Below are positions 17,271-26,855 of a stretch of 64,000 nucleotides of DNA, in pieces. The stretch is taken from NCBI RefSeq assembly GCF_016863035.1, contig NZ_BOOC01000001.1:372001-436000 (forward strand). Reading direction: 5' to 3'. Below the pieces are notes generated by a model. That model worked only from the letters and a program-made list of their open reading frames with translations. It did not search any database and was not told the origin of the DNA. The stretch's first letter is position 1; each line of letters starts with the position of its first letter. This DNA comes from Microbispora corallina. Its GTDB lineage: Bacteria > Actinomycetota > Actinomycetes > Streptosporangiales > Streptosporangiaceae. A program made the translations under genes and the position numbers.

Positions 17271-17308
17271 CGGGCCGGCGAATCCTCGTGGGCCCTGGGT
17301 CGTGCGGG

Positions 17309-17515
17309 TCATTCCGGCCGCAGCGACATCCCCGAGTACTCGACGCGCTCGTCCTCCAGAAGCGTGACCTGCTCGACACCGGCCTCGAGCAGGTCACGCC
17401 AGGTCTCGCCCAGCCACGACTCGGCGTCGCCCTGGCTGGAGAAGATCTCCCGCGGCAGGGGCTGGTCGGTCACCTCGCCGCCGTTCGCGTCCTCGTAGCG
17501 CCACCGCCAGATCAT
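17309..17515 (-). CDS. Small conserved-looking actinobacterial protein, unknown function
   Basis: A 68-residue acidic, Trp-rich protein: WRWRYEDANGGEV near the start, then GDAESWLGETWRDLLEAG and EQVTLLEDERVEYSGMSL. It resembles short proteins common in actinomycetes that read W-R-Y-ED near the start and end with a MSL-P motif; this family likeness is from memory. ATG 17515 is preferred because AAGGAG lies 9 nt upstream; GTG 17521 would leave only 3 nt. No membrane segment or catalytic motif is visible. It is divergent from cobU. Confidence 0.7.
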   Translation of the reverse strand: MIWRWRYEDANGGEVTDQPLPREIFSSQGDAESWLGETWRDLLEAGVEQVTLLEDERVEYSGMSLRPE

Positions 17516-17698
17516 CGCCACACGCTCCTTCTGACCACGTCCCCGTGGTTCCAGTCGACTACGACCGGCCGTCCGGGGCAGCCGTTGTGCGGACCCTATC
17601 TCCTCCCCCGCCCGGCGCGATCATGCCTGCCCTTCCCCCGGCGGCTACCCTCGGTCTTTCCCGAGCGGAACCGGAGCGGAACGGACGGAGGGGACGGC

Positions 17699-18772
17699 GT
17701 GGAGCTCATGCTCGAAGGGACCGGAGGCCCGGAGGGCTGGCCCGTCCCCGGCTGCGGCTGCGCGTCCTGCGGCCGCCTGGCCGACGGCCACCGCCGCCCG
17801 GCGTCGATCCTGCTCGACGGCCGCGTACGGCTCCCGCCCCCGCCCTGGGACGCGCGGGCCCTGCCGGCGCTTCCCGGGCACCGGTTCCACCTCGGTCCGG
17901 ACGGCCTGGAGATCACCGGCCCGGACGGCGAGCGCGTCCTGTGCACCGCGCCGGCACTCGGGGGCACCCCGGGAGACGCGACGGGCGACCCCTTCGACCT
18001 GGTGCTCGCCGATCTCCTGGACCGGCCCGGGCATCTGGGCGACCTGCGGCACCGGGGGCGGGTGACCGCCGCGACCGCAGTGATCGCGGTGCTCCTCGAC
18101 CATCGCGTTCCCGGGGAGAACGAACTGAACCGCAGGCTGGCCTTCTGGGGGGCCGGCGCCGCCCCGGACGGCACGGTGATCCGGGTGCCCCACGCCGTCC
18201 CCGAGGCGTACCGGCCGCGCCGCAGCCTGCTGCTGGGCGGTTCGCGTTCGGGCAAGTCGGAGGAGGCCGAGCTCCGCCTGGCGGCGGACGCCGCCGTGAC
18301 CTACGTGGCCACCGGCCCTTCGGGCGACGGCGACCCCTCCTGGAGCGCCAGAGTCCGGGCGCACCGGGACCGCCGCCCGGCCCACTGGCGGACCGTGGAG
18401 ACGACCGGCCTCGCCGCGCTCCTCGCCGCCCCGCCGCCGGGATCCCTGTTGATCGACGGCCTCGGGACCTGGCTGGCCGCCGTCTTCGACGAGTACGGCG
18501 CCTGGCCCGGCGGAGACGGCGGGACGGACGCTGACGGGGGTGCGGAGGCCGCCGTCGCCGAGCGGTGCGACGAACTGGTGGCGGCGTGGCGGGGGACGCG
18601 CGCGGCGACGGTGGTGGCGGTCAGCGACGAGGTCGGGCTCGGAGTGATCCCGGCGACCCCCGCCGGACGCCTGTTCCGCGACGCCCTCGGGCGCCTCAAC
18701 CAGCGCCTCGCGCGCGAGTCCGAGGACGTGACCCTCGTCGTCGCCGGCCGCGTCCTGCCCCTCCCGATCTGA
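17699..18772 (+). CDS. cobU: Bifunctional adenosylcobinamide kinase/guanylyltransferase CobU with N-terminal MBL-like domain
   Basis: Late step of cobalamin synthesis: phosphorylates adenosylcobinamide and transfers GMP to give AdoCbi-GDP for CobS. The 357-residue protein has two parts. Residues 1-170 start MELMLEGTGGPEGWPVPGCGCASC, like PhnP-type metallo-beta-lactamase folds, but lack the HxHxDH metal motif. From about 175 on is CobU proper with P-loop LLGGSRSGKSEEAEL (around 180-187), VTYVATGP, and SDEVGLGVIPATPAGRLFRD near the C-terminus. GTG 17699 has GGAGGGG 5 nt upstream; the longer open frame to 17138 is not credible. cobS follows after 122 nt. Confidence 0.9.
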   Translation: MELMLEGTGGPEGWPVPGCGCASCGRLADGHRRPASILLDGRVRLPPPPWDARALPALPGHRFHLGPDGLEITGPDGERVLCTAPALGGTPGDATGDPFDLVLADLLDRPGHLGDLRHRGRVTAATAVIAVLLDHRVPGENELNRRLAFWGAGAAPDGTVIRVPHAVPEAYRPRRSLLLGGSRSGKSEEAELRLAADAAVTYVATGPSGDGDPSWSARVRAHRDRRPAHWRTVETTGLAALLAAPPPGSLLIDGLGTWLAAVFDEYGAWPGGDGGTDADGGAEAAVAERCDELVAAWRGTRAATVVAVSDEVGLGVIPATPAGRLFRDALGRLNQRLARESEDVTLVVAGRVLPLPI

Positions 18773-18894
18773 CCCGGGCACCCGCCGCGTCCGACCTGGC
18801 CGAAGCCGCGCTTGGGGGCGGCCCCGGACTTCGCGGCCCACTGGTCGCGGGTGGCACGGCGGGATCGCGCCCGGGGTGGCTACGATCGCGCATC

Positions 18895-19728
18895 GTGTCA
18901 GGGACAGCGTCAGGGACATCCGGCGAGCCCTCGCCCGGTGCGGCGTGGTGGTTCGCCTTCGGGACGTTCACCGTCCTCCCGGTCAGGGCCGCGGCCGTCG
19001 ACCGGGAGGTGGCGGGCCGGGGCATGGCGGCGGCCCCGGCAGTCGGGGTCGTGCTCGGACTGGCGGCCGCCGCCGTCCTGCTGGCCGCCGGCGCGCTGTC
19101 CGGCTCGCGCCTGCTGGCCGCCGTGCTCGCCGTCGGCACGCTCGCCTGGCTGACCCGGGCGCTCCACCTGGACGGGCTGGCCGACCTGGCCGACGGCCTC
19201 GGCAGCGGCAGGCCGCCCGGCCAGGCCCTCGACGTCATGAAACGGTCGGACATCGGCCCCTTCGGCGTCGTCACGCTCGTCGTCGCGCTGCTCGTGCAGG
19301 TGGCGGCGCTCTCGGCGCTCCCGGGCGCTCCGGCCGTCGCCGCCCTGGTGGCGGCCTGCGCGAGCGGACGGCTGGCCGTCACCTGGGCCTGCCGTGAGGG
19401 CGTCCCCGCCGCCCGGCCTGGCGGGCTCGGCGCGTTCGTCGCCGGAACGGTGGGCCGGGGCCCGGCCCTGGTCTCCACCGCCGCCGCGGCGCTCGCCGTC
19501 GCCGCGGTCGCGGCGCTGTCCGCGCTCCTGCCCGCCGCCCTCGGGACCTCCGTCCCCCCGGCGTGGCCGATCCTCCGCGCGCTGGGGGCGATGGCGGCGG
19601 GGCTGGCGGCCGCGTGGCTGCTGCGCCGCCGTGCCGTACGGCGGCTGGGCGGGATCACCGGCGACGTGCTGGGCGCCCTGGTGGAGACCGCCACGACGGC
19701 GGCGCTGCTGGCCTTCTGCCTCCTCTGA
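18895..19728 (+). CDS. cobS: Adenosylcobinamide-GDP ribazoletransferase (cobalamin synthase) CobS
   Basis: Integral membrane enzyme that joins AdoCbi-GDP with alpha-ribazole to make adenosylcobalamin (phosphate). The 277-residue protein has the Mg-binding family motif HLDGLADLADGLGSG (about 97-111), the KRSDIGPFGV motif just after it, six or more hydrophobic helices, and the C-terminal GGITGDVLGA motif. GTG 18895 is chosen because the protein then begins with a short polar stretch leading directly into WWFAFGTFTVLPV; the upstream frame lies within the end of cobU. No B12 riboswitch was recognised upstream of cobU or cobS. Confidence 0.93.
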   Translation: MSGTASGTSGEPSPGAAWWFAFGTFTVLPVRAAAVDREVAGRGMAAAPAVGVVLGLAAAAVLLAAGALSGSRLLAAVLAVGTLAWLTRALHLDGLADLADGLGSGRPPGQALDVMKRSDIGPFGVVTLVVALLVQVAALSALPGAPAVAALVAACASGRLAVTWACREGVPAARPGGLGAFVAGTVGRGPALVSTAAAALAVAAVAALSALLPAALGTSVPPAWPILRALGAMAAGLAAAWLLRRRAVRRLGGITGDVLGALVETATTAALLAFCLL

Positions 19729-19758
19729 CCGGCCGGCGCGACGTCCCCCGGCTCTCAC

Positions 19759-20772
19759 TCAGGACGGCGCGCCCTCCCGCTCGGCCGGGGCGGAGGGGAA
19801 CCGGCCCGCCCGCAGCGCGACCAGGGCCGTCACCGCGAGAACGGCCAGTCCGGGCAGGCCCATGACGCCCGCCAGGGCCGGGTTCGGCGGGTGGGCCGCG
19901 TCGCCGAGCAGGAGCGGGACGGCCGCCGTCGCGTTGAGCGCGCCGTGGCCGATCGCGGCCGGCCACACGCTGCCGGAACGCAGCCGCAGCCAGCCGAGCA
20001 CCACTCCGAACAGCACGCAGAAGCCGACGAAGTACGGCGCGGCCCACGGCCCGAGCGACGGATAGTCGTACCCCCGCAGGGTCAGCGGCGCGTGCCACAA
20101 CCCCCAGATGACGCCCGACAGCAGCAGCGCCCGCACCAGGCGCCCCCGATCCCCGCCCCCGCCGCCCACAGGCCCCGGCGCGGACGGGCCCATCCCCGGG
20201 CCTTCCTCGCCGCGGGCCGCACCGGAACCGGCGCCGCCGGGGCCGCTCAGGAGCCGGGGCAGCAGCCAGCCTCGCCAGCCCCACTCCTCCCCCAGCGCCG
20301 GGACGGCGTTGATCAGCGGGGCGATCACCACGGCTTCGACGACCTGGAGGGCCAGCAGCACTCTCGGGTCGACGGGCGCCTTCGCCAGCGCCTGCCCGGC
20401 CTCGCGGCGGAGCAGGCTGAGCCCGGCGAGGTCCAGGTGGAGCGTGCCGGCGGCGACGCCGACCGCGGCGGCCACCGCCACGAGCGCGGGGACGCCCAGC
20501 CAGGCCACGACCAGCAGCCGCGCCGTCGCCGGGCGGTCGGGCCCGAGCGTGAGGCCCGTCTCCCGGGCCCAGGAGCGGAACGGCGTGCCGCGGCGGCACA
20601 GCCGCCAGACGGCCAGCACACCGAGGGACGGGGTCAGCATCATCACCAGGCCCGTCACCAGGACGGCCGGGGACCCGAGAGGCGCGCCCGACAGCCACAG
20701 GGGGATCGCGGCCGCCCACGACGCCCCGAAGGCGACGAGGAGGAACAGCAGGAGATCGCGGGAGGATCGCAC
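19759..20772 (-). CDS. CPBP (CAAX/Abi) family intramembrane metalloprotease
   Basis: Predicted intramembrane glutamyl/metalloprotease of the Rce1-like CPBP family. The 337-residue protein has about eight hydrophobic helices. Active-site motifs are complete: EEWGWRG (EExxxR) in LGEEWGWRGWLLPRLL, the His of IWGLWHAPLTL, and the third motif IGHGALNA. A Gly/Pro-rich insert (about 195-225) interrupts the domain just after the EExxxR motif. It is last of the minus-strand operon gntR-DUF1648-CPBP (13 nt after the DUF1648 gene). Substrate unknown; bacterial members can be bacteriocin immunity proteins or modify signalling peptides. Confidence 0.88.
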   Translation of the reverse strand: MRSSRDLLLFLLVAFGASWAAAIPLWLSGAPLGSPAVLVTGLVMMLTPSLGVLAVWRLCRRGTPFRSWARETGLTLGPDRPATARLLVVAWLGVPALVAVAAAVGVAAGTLHLDLAGLSLLRREAGQALAKAPVDPRVLLALQVVEAVVIAPLINAVPALGEEWGWRGWLLPRLLSGPGGAGSGAARGEEGPGMGPSAPGPVGGGGGDRGRLVRALLLSGVIWGLWHAPLTLRGYDYPSLGPWAAPYFVGFCVLFGVVLGWLRLRSGSVWPAAIGHGALNATAAVPLLLGDAAHPPNPALAGVMGLPGLAVLAVTALVALRAGRFPSAPAEREGAPS

Positions 20773-20785
20773 GGGAGGCTCCTGA

Positions 20786-21778
20786 TCAGGGACGGGGGGC
20801 CGAGACGAGGGCGTTCAGCAGGGCAGCCCCGGTGGCGGCGTCGTCGACGCTGATCCCGAGCTGGCCGCCGGAGGTGTACCGCACCACCAGGCACTCCCCG
20901 CCGCGGATCATGATGGTGGCCATGCCCGGCAGGCCGCGGAACCCCCAGCCGCCGACGTCGGCGGGCCGCCGGTCCTCGACCCAGGCCCGCTCGATCCTGT
21001 CCAGCGGCACATGCCGGGACGGCCACCGGAGCGGCCCGAACGACACCCTCAGGCCCTCCGGCCCCACCTTCACGGAGACGGTCGAGAGGGCGAGCCCGGC
21101 CAGGCCGACGACCGCGAGCACGACGGACGTGGCCCAGGGCGTCGGGGACAGACCCGCGAGCGTGGCGGCGGCGAGCGAGACGGCGGCGACCAGGGCGGCG
21201 ATCCCCAGCCACAGTCCGAGCGGCGCGGAGACCGACGACACCCACACCGTCCGGCGCCCGGGCGGCAGGGCGATGTCCGACCTGGGCGCCGGCGCCGGCG
21301 GCCGCTCGTCGGGGCCACGCCTGGCCAGGGCGCGCGCCAGGAGGCCGGCGGCGAACGCGGCGAGGACGACCGGGACGATCCACCAGGCCACCGGGGAGGC
21401 GTCCTGCCATCGGGCCCTGCCGAGGTTGGCGGTGACGGTCACGACCTGCAGTCCCAGGAAGAAGACGCCGCACCACGCCAGGGCGGCCGCGGTCCAGGCG
21501 CGCACGATCGCGCGGTTGAGGGCGCGCCGCCGCATCGCGAGGCCCAGCGAGACCAGCGCGAACACCACCCACATGCAGGCCGGGCGGACGGCCGCGGCGG
21601 CGATCGGCATGGCCCTGTCCGAGGCGCCCGAGGCCCCCCAGTGCGTGGCCATCGGATCCGGCAGCCGCCCGGCCAGCGCCAGGGGGAGGGCGGCCACCGC
21701 GGCGGCGACCAGGACGGTCCAGACGGCGGCGGCCAGGAGGAAGGGGGTGCGGGGCTCGCCCCGCGGCGCAGTGGTCAT
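20786..21778 (-). CDS. DUF1648 domain membrane protein
   Basis: Unknown function, probably a membrane regulator of the SdpI-like neighbourhood. The 330 residues begin with a helix (about 12-34), then the DUF1648 signature LPDPMATHWGASGASDRAM, several more helices, and a C-terminal PH-like cytosolic region (about 225-325) with VGPEGLRVSFGPLRW and LDRIERAWVEDRRP. ATG 21778 overlaps the gntR stop by 4 nt (ATGA). YtrA-type GntR regulators coupled to DUF1648 proteins are common in Gram-positive bacteria and often linked to cell-envelope antibiotic stress; that link is inferred here. Confidence 0.87.
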   Translation of the reverse strand: MTTAPRGEPRTPFLLAAAVWTVLVAAAVAALPLALAGRLPDPMATHWGASGASDRAMPIAAAAVRPACMWVVFALVSLGLAMRRRALNRAIVRAWTAAALAWCGVFFLGLQVVTVTANLGRARWQDASPVAWWIVPVVLAAFAAGLLARALARRGPDERPPAPAPRSDIALPPGRRTVWVSSVSAPLGLWLGIAALVAAVSLAAATLAGLSPTPWATSVVLAVVGLAGLALSTVSVKVGPEGLRVSFGPLRWPSRHVPLDRIERAWVEDRRPADVGGWGFRGLPGMATIMIRGGECLVVRYTSGGQLGISVDDAATGAALLNALVSAPRP

Positions 21779-22122
21779 GACATGTCCTTGATGAGGTCGA
21801 CGACCTCGTCGGGCCCGAGTCCATACCTCGCGGCCTCGTCGAGAAGATCCCGCGCCCGTTCCCTGAGCGCCTCGCGGGGGTCGGGGCGGCGCAGCACGGA
21901 CACGCCCCGTCCGCGCCGGAACTCCAGCAGCCCCTCGTCCCGGAGGTCGCGCAGCGAGCGCAGGACGGTGTTGGCGTTGACGCCCATCGCGTCGGCCAGG
22001 TCCCGGGCGGGCGGGAGCCGGTCGCCCGGGGCCACGTCCCCCTGCGCGATGGCGCGCCGGATCGCCGCGGTGACCTGCTCGTGCAGGGGCCGCGGATCGT
22101 TGAGATCGAGCGTGAGCAGCAT
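21775..22122 (-). CDS. GntR-family transcriptional regulator, YtrA type
   Basis: Short repressor with a winged helix-turn-helix only. From ATG 22122 it has 115 residues: MLLTLDLNDPRPLHEQVTAA, then the wHTH (DVAPGDRLPPARDLADAMGVNANTV split over about 30-60), the wing EFRRGRGVSVL, and a short C-terminal helix of about 40 residues typical of the YtrA subfamily. Longer starts would run through AT-rich promoter sequence with operator-like palindromes, so they are rejected. It overlaps the DUF1648 gene and probably represses its own operon. Confidence 0.9.
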   Translation of the reverse strand: MLLTLDLNDPRPLHEQVTAAIRRAIAQGDVAPGDRLPPARDLADAMGVNANTVLRSLRDLRDEGLLEFRRGRGVSVLRRPDPREALRERARDLLDEAARYGLGPDEVVDLIKDMS

Positions 22123-22124
22123 GA

Positions 22125-22175
22125 TGCTAGTGACATTAGCACCATCAACCCGAAGGATCCATATGGTGCTAGCAC
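22125..22175 (-). promoter_or_regulatory. Operator-like repeats upstream of gntR
   Basis: Two related inverted repeats: TGCTA-N7-TAGCA (22125-22141) and the perfect palindrome GTGCTAGCAC (22166-22175). They share a GTGCTA core, lie directly upstream of the gntR start in an AT-rich stretch, and are the likely binding sites for the GntR protein. Confidence 0.55.
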
Positions 22176-22258
22176 AATCAGCATCATTTGAACTACCGAT
22201 AGGTAGGATCAACCCTCGTTTATGCGTAGCGGAGTAAGCCCAGCTAGCATCGGCTCAC

Positions 22259-23767
22259 GTGACCACAGTGCGCGTCAATGCATCTGACACGGTCTCCATC
22301 GAGACCGGTGCTCTCATAGTCGGGGTCCATCGAACCTCCGACGGCCTCCGTACGGCGCCCGGCGCCGAGGGCCTCGACCAGGCTCTCAACGGCCGGTTCG
22401 CCGACACCCTCAGCGCGGTCGGGTTCACCGGCAGGCCTGAGGAGATCGCGAAGATCCCGACGTTCGGCGCGCTGCCCGCGCCGATCGTGGTGGCCGTGGG
22501 CCTCGGCGACGAGCCCTCGGGCGCGTACGACCCGGAGCTGCTGCGCCGCGCCGCGGGAGCGGCCGCCCGCTCCCTGGCAGGCACGGCCGACGCGGCCTCC
22601 GCCCTTCCCGCCACCACCGCCCAGCAGGTCGAGGCCGTCGCCGTCGGCGCCCTGCTCGGCGCGTACGCCTTCACGCGCTACCGCACGAACGGCGAGCAGC
22701 GGCCCCCGCTGGCCGAGCTCGTCGTGCTCTCGGAGGCCGAGGGCGCGGATGAGGCGCTGCGGCACGCGGCCACGGTCGCCGAGTCGGTCACGCTCGTGCG
22801 CGACCTGGTCAACACCCCGCCCTCCGACCTGTGGCCGGCCCGCTTCGCGGAGATCGCGCAGGAGACCGGCGGCAAGGCGGGCCTGTCGGTCGAGGTGCTC
22901 GACGAGGTCCAGCTCAAGAACGAGGGCTACGGCGGCATCGTCGGCGTCGGCCAGGGCTCGGCCAACCCGCCGCGCCTGGTCCGCCTCGGCTACTCCCACC
23001 CCGAGGCCCGCCGGACCGTCGCGTTCGTCGGCAAGGGCATCACGTTCGACTCCGGCGGCCTGTCGCTCAAGCCGGCGGCGTCCATGGACTGGATGAAGTC
23101 CGACATGGGCGGCGCGGGGGCGGTCCTGGGCACGCTGCTCGCCGTGGCGCGGCTCGGCCTGCCGGTGAACGCGGTCGGCTACCTGTGCCTGGCCGAGAAC
23201 ATGCCGTCCGGCAGCGCGCAGCGCCCGAGCGACGTCCTGCACACCTTCAGCGGCAAGACGGTCGAGGTCCTCGACACCGACGCCGAGGGCCGCCTCGTGC
23301 TGATCGACGGCATCGCCCGCGCCGCGCAGGACGACCCCGACCTGATCGTGGACGTCGCCACGCTGACCGGCGCCCAGATCGTCGCGCTCGGCTGGCGCAC
23401 GGCCGGGGTCATGGCCAACGACGACGCGCTCCGCGAGGAGGTCGTGGAGATCGCCGGGGCCCAGGGCGAGGGCGCCTGGGGCATGCCGCTCCCCGAGGAG
23501 CTGCGCAAGGGCCTCGACTCCCCCGTCGCCGACATCGCCAACCTGCAGCCGGAGCGCTGGGGCAGCATGCTCGCCGCGGGCATCTTCCTGCGCGAGTTCG
23601 TGCCCGACGGCGTCCGCTGGGCGCACATCGACATGGCCGGCCCGGCCTTCAACAAGGGCGAGCCGCACGGCTACACGCCCAAGGGCGGCACCGGCGCGAT
23701 CACCCGCACGCTCATCGGCATCGCCGAGCGCTACGCCGCGAACGGCGAGGACCGGCACACCCTCTGA
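22259..23767 (+). CDS. pepA: Leucyl aminopeptidase (M17 family)
   Basis: Cytosolic di-metal aminopeptidase removing N-terminal residues from peptides. The 502-residue protein has the N-terminal macro-like domain to about 170 and the catalytic domain with VGKGITFDSGGLSLKP (metal and Lys ligands), MDWMKSDMGGAG, and the M17 signature DTDAEGRLVLID. The C-terminus PHGYTPKGGTGAITRTL is usual. Start is GTG 22259. It is divergent from the gntR operon and followed by a hairpin before lpd. As I recall, pepA also lies close to the sucB/lip genes in M. tuberculosis and Streptomyces. Confidence 0.95.
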   Translation: MTTVRVNASDTVSIETGALIVGVHRTSDGLRTAPGAEGLDQALNGRFADTLSAVGFTGRPEEIAKIPTFGALPAPIVVAVGLGDEPSGAYDPELLRRAAGAAARSLAGTADAASALPATTAQQVEAVAVGALLGAYAFTRYRTNGEQRPPLAELVVLSEAEGADEALRHAATVAESVTLVRDLVNTPPSDLWPARFAEIAQETGGKAGLSVEVLDEVQLKNEGYGGIVGVGQGSANPPRLVRLGYSHPEARRTVAFVGKGITFDSGGLSLKPAASMDWMKSDMGGAGAVLGTLLAVARLGLPVNAVGYLCLAENMPSGSAQRPSDVLHTFSGKTVEVLDTDAEGRLVLIDGIARAAQDDPDLIVDVATLTGAQIVALGWRTAGVMANDDALREEVVEIAGAQGEGAWGMPLPEELRKGLDSPVADIANLQPERWGSMLAAGIFLREFVPDGVRWAHIDMAGPAFNKGEPHGYTPKGGTGAITRTLIGIAERYAANGEDRHTL

Positions 23768-23776
23768 CGGGAACGT

Positions 23777-23799
23777 CCGGGGCCGCCCCGGCGGCCCGG
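23777..23799 (+). terminator. Hairpin after pepA
   Basis: GC-rich arms CCGGGGCCGC and GCGGCCCGG (one bulged G) around a CCCG loop, 10 nt after the pepA stop. The following 110 nt up to lpd are less GC-rich and probably hold its promoter. Confidence 0.55.
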
Positions 23800-23911
23800 G
23801 CACCCGCCCACGATCTTCCGGGACAAGTGAAAAGATGCTGTCGGGACCACCCGGCGGCGCGCGCGTCCAAGCGAAGCGTATTCAACAGCGTATTCAACAA
23901 GGAGCATTCCA

Positions 23912-25291
23912 GTGGCTGATGGCAGCGGCCCCTACGACATCGTCGTCCTAGGTGGCGGTAGCGGTGGTTACGCCTGTGCGCTGCGGGCGGCCGAGCTCGG
24001 CATGAACGTCGTCCTCATCGAGAAGGACAAGGTCGGGGGCACCTGCCTGCACCGCGGCTGCATTCCCACCAAGGCGCTGCTGCACGCGGCGGAGCTGGCC
24101 GACCAGGCCCGCGAGGGCGAGTCGTTCGGCGTGCGCACCCGTCTCGAGGGCATCGACGTCCCGGCCGTCCACTCGTACAAGGACAAGGTCGTCAGCGGGC
24201 TCTGGAAGGGCCTCGCCGGGCTCATCAAGAGCAAGAAGATCACCGTCGTGGAGGGCGAGGGCCGCCTGGCCGGCCCGAACCGGGTGACGGTCGGCGACCA
24301 GGTCTTCGAGGGCCGCCACGTCGTGCTGGCGACCGGCTCGGTGCCGAAGTCGCTGCCCGGCCTGGACATCGACGGCGAGAAGGTCATCAGCAGCGACCAC
24401 GCGCTGGTCCTCGACCGCGTGCCGACCTCGGTCGTCATCCTGGGCGGCGGCGTGATCGGCGTCGAGTTCGCCAGCGTGTGGCGCTCGTTCGGCGCCGAGG
24501 TGACGATCGTCGAGGCGCTGCCCCACCTGCTCCCGCTCGAGGACGAGTCCAACTCGAAGCTGCTGGAGCGCGCCTTCCGCCGCCGCGGCATCAAGTACGA
24601 GCTGGGCGCGCGGTTCGAGAGCGTCAAGACCGCCGACACCGGCGTGGTCGTCTCCCTGGAGAACGGCAAGACCCTCGACGCGGAGCTCATGCTCGTCGCG
24701 GTGGGCCGCGGCCCGGTCTCGGCCGGTCTCGGCTACGAGGAGGCGGGCGTCACCGTCGACCGCGGCTACGTGCCGGTCAACGAGTACTGCCAGACCAACG
24801 TCCCGGGCGTGTACGCGGTCGGCGACCTCATCCCGACCCTGCAGCTCGCCCACGTGGGCTTCGCCGAGGGCATCCTGGTCGCCGAGCACATCGCCGGGCT
24901 GAATCCGGTCCCGATCGACTACGACGGCGTGCCGCGGATCACCTACTCCGAGCCCGAGGTCGCGTCCGTCGGCATCAGCACGGCCGTGGCGCGCGAGCGC
25001 GGCCACGACGTCGTCGAGCTGTCGTACAACCTCGCGGGGAACGGCAGGAGCAAGATCCTGCAGACCCAGGGCGAGGTCAAGGTCGTCGCCGAGCGCGACG
25101 GGCGGGTCCTCGGCGTGCACATGGTGGGCAGCCGCGTCGGCGAGCTCATCGCGGAGGCTCAGCTGATCTTCAACTGGGAGGCGACGCCCACCGACGTCGC
25201 CCAGCTGATCCACCCGCACCCCACCCAGTCCGAGGCCCTCGGCGAGGCGATGCTGGCCCTGGCCGGCAAGCCGCTCCACGTCCACAACTAA
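23912..25291 (+). CDS. lpdA: Dihydrolipoyl dehydrogenase (E3)
   Basis: FAD flavoprotein that reoxidises dihydrolipoyl groups of 2-oxoacid dehydrogenase complexes with NAD. The 459-residue protein has the FAD Rossmann motif [18 protein letters not shown], the redox disulfide C45/C50 ([17 protein letters not shown]), the NAD motif [15 protein letters not shown], the FAD motif GVYAVGDLI, and the C-terminal catalytic His/Glu in [16 protein letters not shown] 23912 has AAGGAG upstream (ACAAGGAGCATTCCA). sucB follows after 32 nt, so E3 and E2 are probably one transcript. Confidence 0.96.
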   Translation: MADGSGPYDIVVLGGGSGGYACALRAAELGMNVVLIEKDKVGGTCLHRGCIPTKALLHAAELADQAREGESFGVRTRLEGIDVPAVHSYKDKVVSGLWKGLAGLIKSKKITVVEGEGRLAGPNRVTVGDQVFEGRHVVLATGSVPKSLPGLDIDGEKVISSDHALVLDRVPTSVVILGGGVIGVEFASVWRSFGAEVTIVEALPHLLPLEDESNSKLLERAFRRRGIKYELGARFESVKTADTGVVVSLENGKTLDAELMLVAVGRGPVSAGLGYEEAGVTVDRGYVPVNEYCQTNVPGVYAVGDLIPTLQLAHVGFAEGILVAEHIAGLNPVPIDYDGVPRITYSEPEVASVGISTAVARERGHDVVELSYNLAGNGRSKILQTQGEVKVVAERDGRVLGVHMVGSRVGELIAEAQLIFNWEATPTDVAQLIHPHPTQSEALGEAMLALAGKPLHVHN

Positions 25292-25323
25292 GCCCTCCTA
25301 GCGAACGCGAGAGAAGACACACC

Positions 25324-26838
25324 ATGCCGGTCTCCGTAACCATGCCCCAGCTCGGCGAGAGCGTTACCGAGGGCACCGTCACCCGTTGGCTGAAGAAGGA
25401 AGGCGACCGCGTCGAGGCCGACGAGCCGCTGCTTGAGGTGTCGACCGACAAGGTCGACACCGAGATCCCGTCGCCCTCCGCCGGATACCTGACGAAGATC
25501 ATCGTCGCCGAGGACGAGACGGTCGAGGTCGGCGCCGAGCTGGCCCTCATCGACTCCAACGGCGCCGCCGCGGCTCCGGCCGCGGCCGAGGCCCCCGCGC
25601 CCGCCCCGGAGCCCGAGCCCCAGCCGGAGCCCGAGCCCGCCCCGGCCCAGGCCGCCGCGCCGGCTCCGAGCCCGGCTCCCGAGCCCGCCCCGGCGCCGCC
25701 GATCTCGTCGATCCCGCAGCCCGCGCCGTCCGTCGTGACGCCGCAGCCCGTGCCGCCGGCGCCGCCCGCCCAGCCGCAGGCTCAGCCGCAGGTCCAGGCC
25801 CAGCCGCAGGCTCCGGCCCAGCCCGCCGCGCCGACCCCGCTGCCGTCCGCCGGCGGCGAGGGCCCGTACGTGACGCCGCTGGTGCGCAAGCTCGCGGCCG
25901 AGCACGGCGTGGACCTCGACTCGCTCACCGGCACCGGTGTCGGCGGACGGATCCGCAAGCAGGACGTCATCGAGGCGGCCCGGGTGCAGCGCGAGCGCGC
26001 CGCGGCCGCCGCCGCGCAGCCGGCCGCCCAGCCCGCGGCTCCGGCCGCCCCGGCCCAGCCCGCGGTGGCCGCCCCCGTCGCGGCCGCGCCCGAGCCGGTC
26101 CAGGTGGACACGACGCTGCGCGGCACGACCGCCAAGATGTCGCGGCTGCGCAAGGTCATCGCCGACCGGATGATGGAGTCGCTGCACACCACGGCCCAGC
26201 TCACGACCGTGGTCGAGGTCGACGTGACCCGGATCGCCTCGTTGCGGGCCCGGGCCAAGAGCGCCTTCGAGGCCCGCGAGGGCGTGAAGCTGTCCTTCAT
26301 GCCGTTCTTCGCGCTGGCGGCGGTCGAGGCCCTCAAGGTCCACCCGAAGCTCAACGCGGTGATCAACGACGAGACCAACGAGGTCACCTACCACGACGTC
26401 GAGAACCTCGGCATCGCGGTGGACACCGAGCGCGGCCTCATCGTCCCGGTGATCAAGAACGCGGGCGACCTCAACATCGCCGGCCTCTCGCGCAAGATCG
26501 CCGACCTGGCGGAGCGCACCCGGACCAACAAGATCGGTCCGGACGAGCTGACCGGCGGCACGTTCACGCTGACCAACACCGGCAGCCGGGGCGCGCTGTT
26601 CGACACGCCGATCCTGAACAAGCCGCAGGTCGGCATGCTCGGCACCGGCGCCGTCGTGAAGCGCCCGGTCGTCGTGGACACCCCCGAGGGCGAGGTCATC
26701 GCGGTCCGCTCCACCGTCTACCTGGCGCTGACCTACGACCACCGCCTGGTCGACGGCGCGGACGCCGCCCGCTTCCTGACGACGGTCAAGCGTCGCCTTG
26801 AGGAGGGCCGCTTCGACAGCCAGCTCGGCCTCGCGTAG
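25324..26838 (+). CDS. sucB: 2-oxoglutarate dehydrogenase E2 (dihydrolipoamide acyltransferase)
   Basis: Lipoyl-bearing acyltransferase core, transferring succinyl (or acetyl) groups to CoA. The 504-residue protein has one lipoyl domain (1-77) with the lipoylated K43 in [14 protein letters not shown], a long Pro/Ala/Glu linker (about 80-175), the E3/E1-binding domain ([13 protein letters not shown] ... [11 protein letters not shown]), a second Ala/Pro linker, and the catalytic domain ending in [12 protein letters not shown] with H473 and D477. It needs lipoate from LipA/LipB, encoded downstream. In mycobacteria the equivalent gene (dlaT) serves pyruvate dehydrogenase, so the substrate is not certain. 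Confidence 0.95.
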   Translation: MPVSVTMPQLGESVTEGTVTRWLKKEGDRVEADEPLLEVSTDKVDTEIPSPSAGYLTKIIVAEDETVEVGAELALIDSNGAAAAPAAAEAPAPAPEPEPQPEPEPAPAQAAAPAPSPAPEPAPAPPISSIPQPAPSVVTPQPVPPAPPAQPQAQPQVQAQPQAPAQPAAPTPLPSAGGEGPYVTPLVRKLAAEHGVDLDSLTGTGVGGRIRKQDVIEAARVQRERAAAAAAQPAAQPAAPAAPAQPAVAAPVAAAPEPVQVDTTLRGTTAKMSRLRKVIADRMMESLHTTAQLTTVVEVDVTRIASLRARAKSAFEAREGVKLSFMPFFALAAVEALKVHPKLNAVINDETNEVTYHDVENLGIAVDTERGLIVPVIKNAGDLNIAGLSRKIADLAERTRTNKIGPDELTGGTFTLTNTGSRGALFDTPILNKPQVGMLGTGAVVKRPVVVDTPEGEVIAVRSTVYLALTYDHRLVDGADAARFLTTVKRRLEEGRFDSQLGLA

Positions 26839-26855
26839 CCGTCCCGACGCACGGG

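Noticed and set aside
17134-17397. 87-codon minus-strand frame carrying Pro/Thr/Glu repeats
   Set aside because: It overlaps the better supported small gene at 17309-17515 in another frame and its composition comes from a simple 15-bp DNA repeat.
17516-17698. Search for a cobalamin riboswitch in front of cobU
   Set aside because: No B12-box-like sequence or expected conserved pairings seen.
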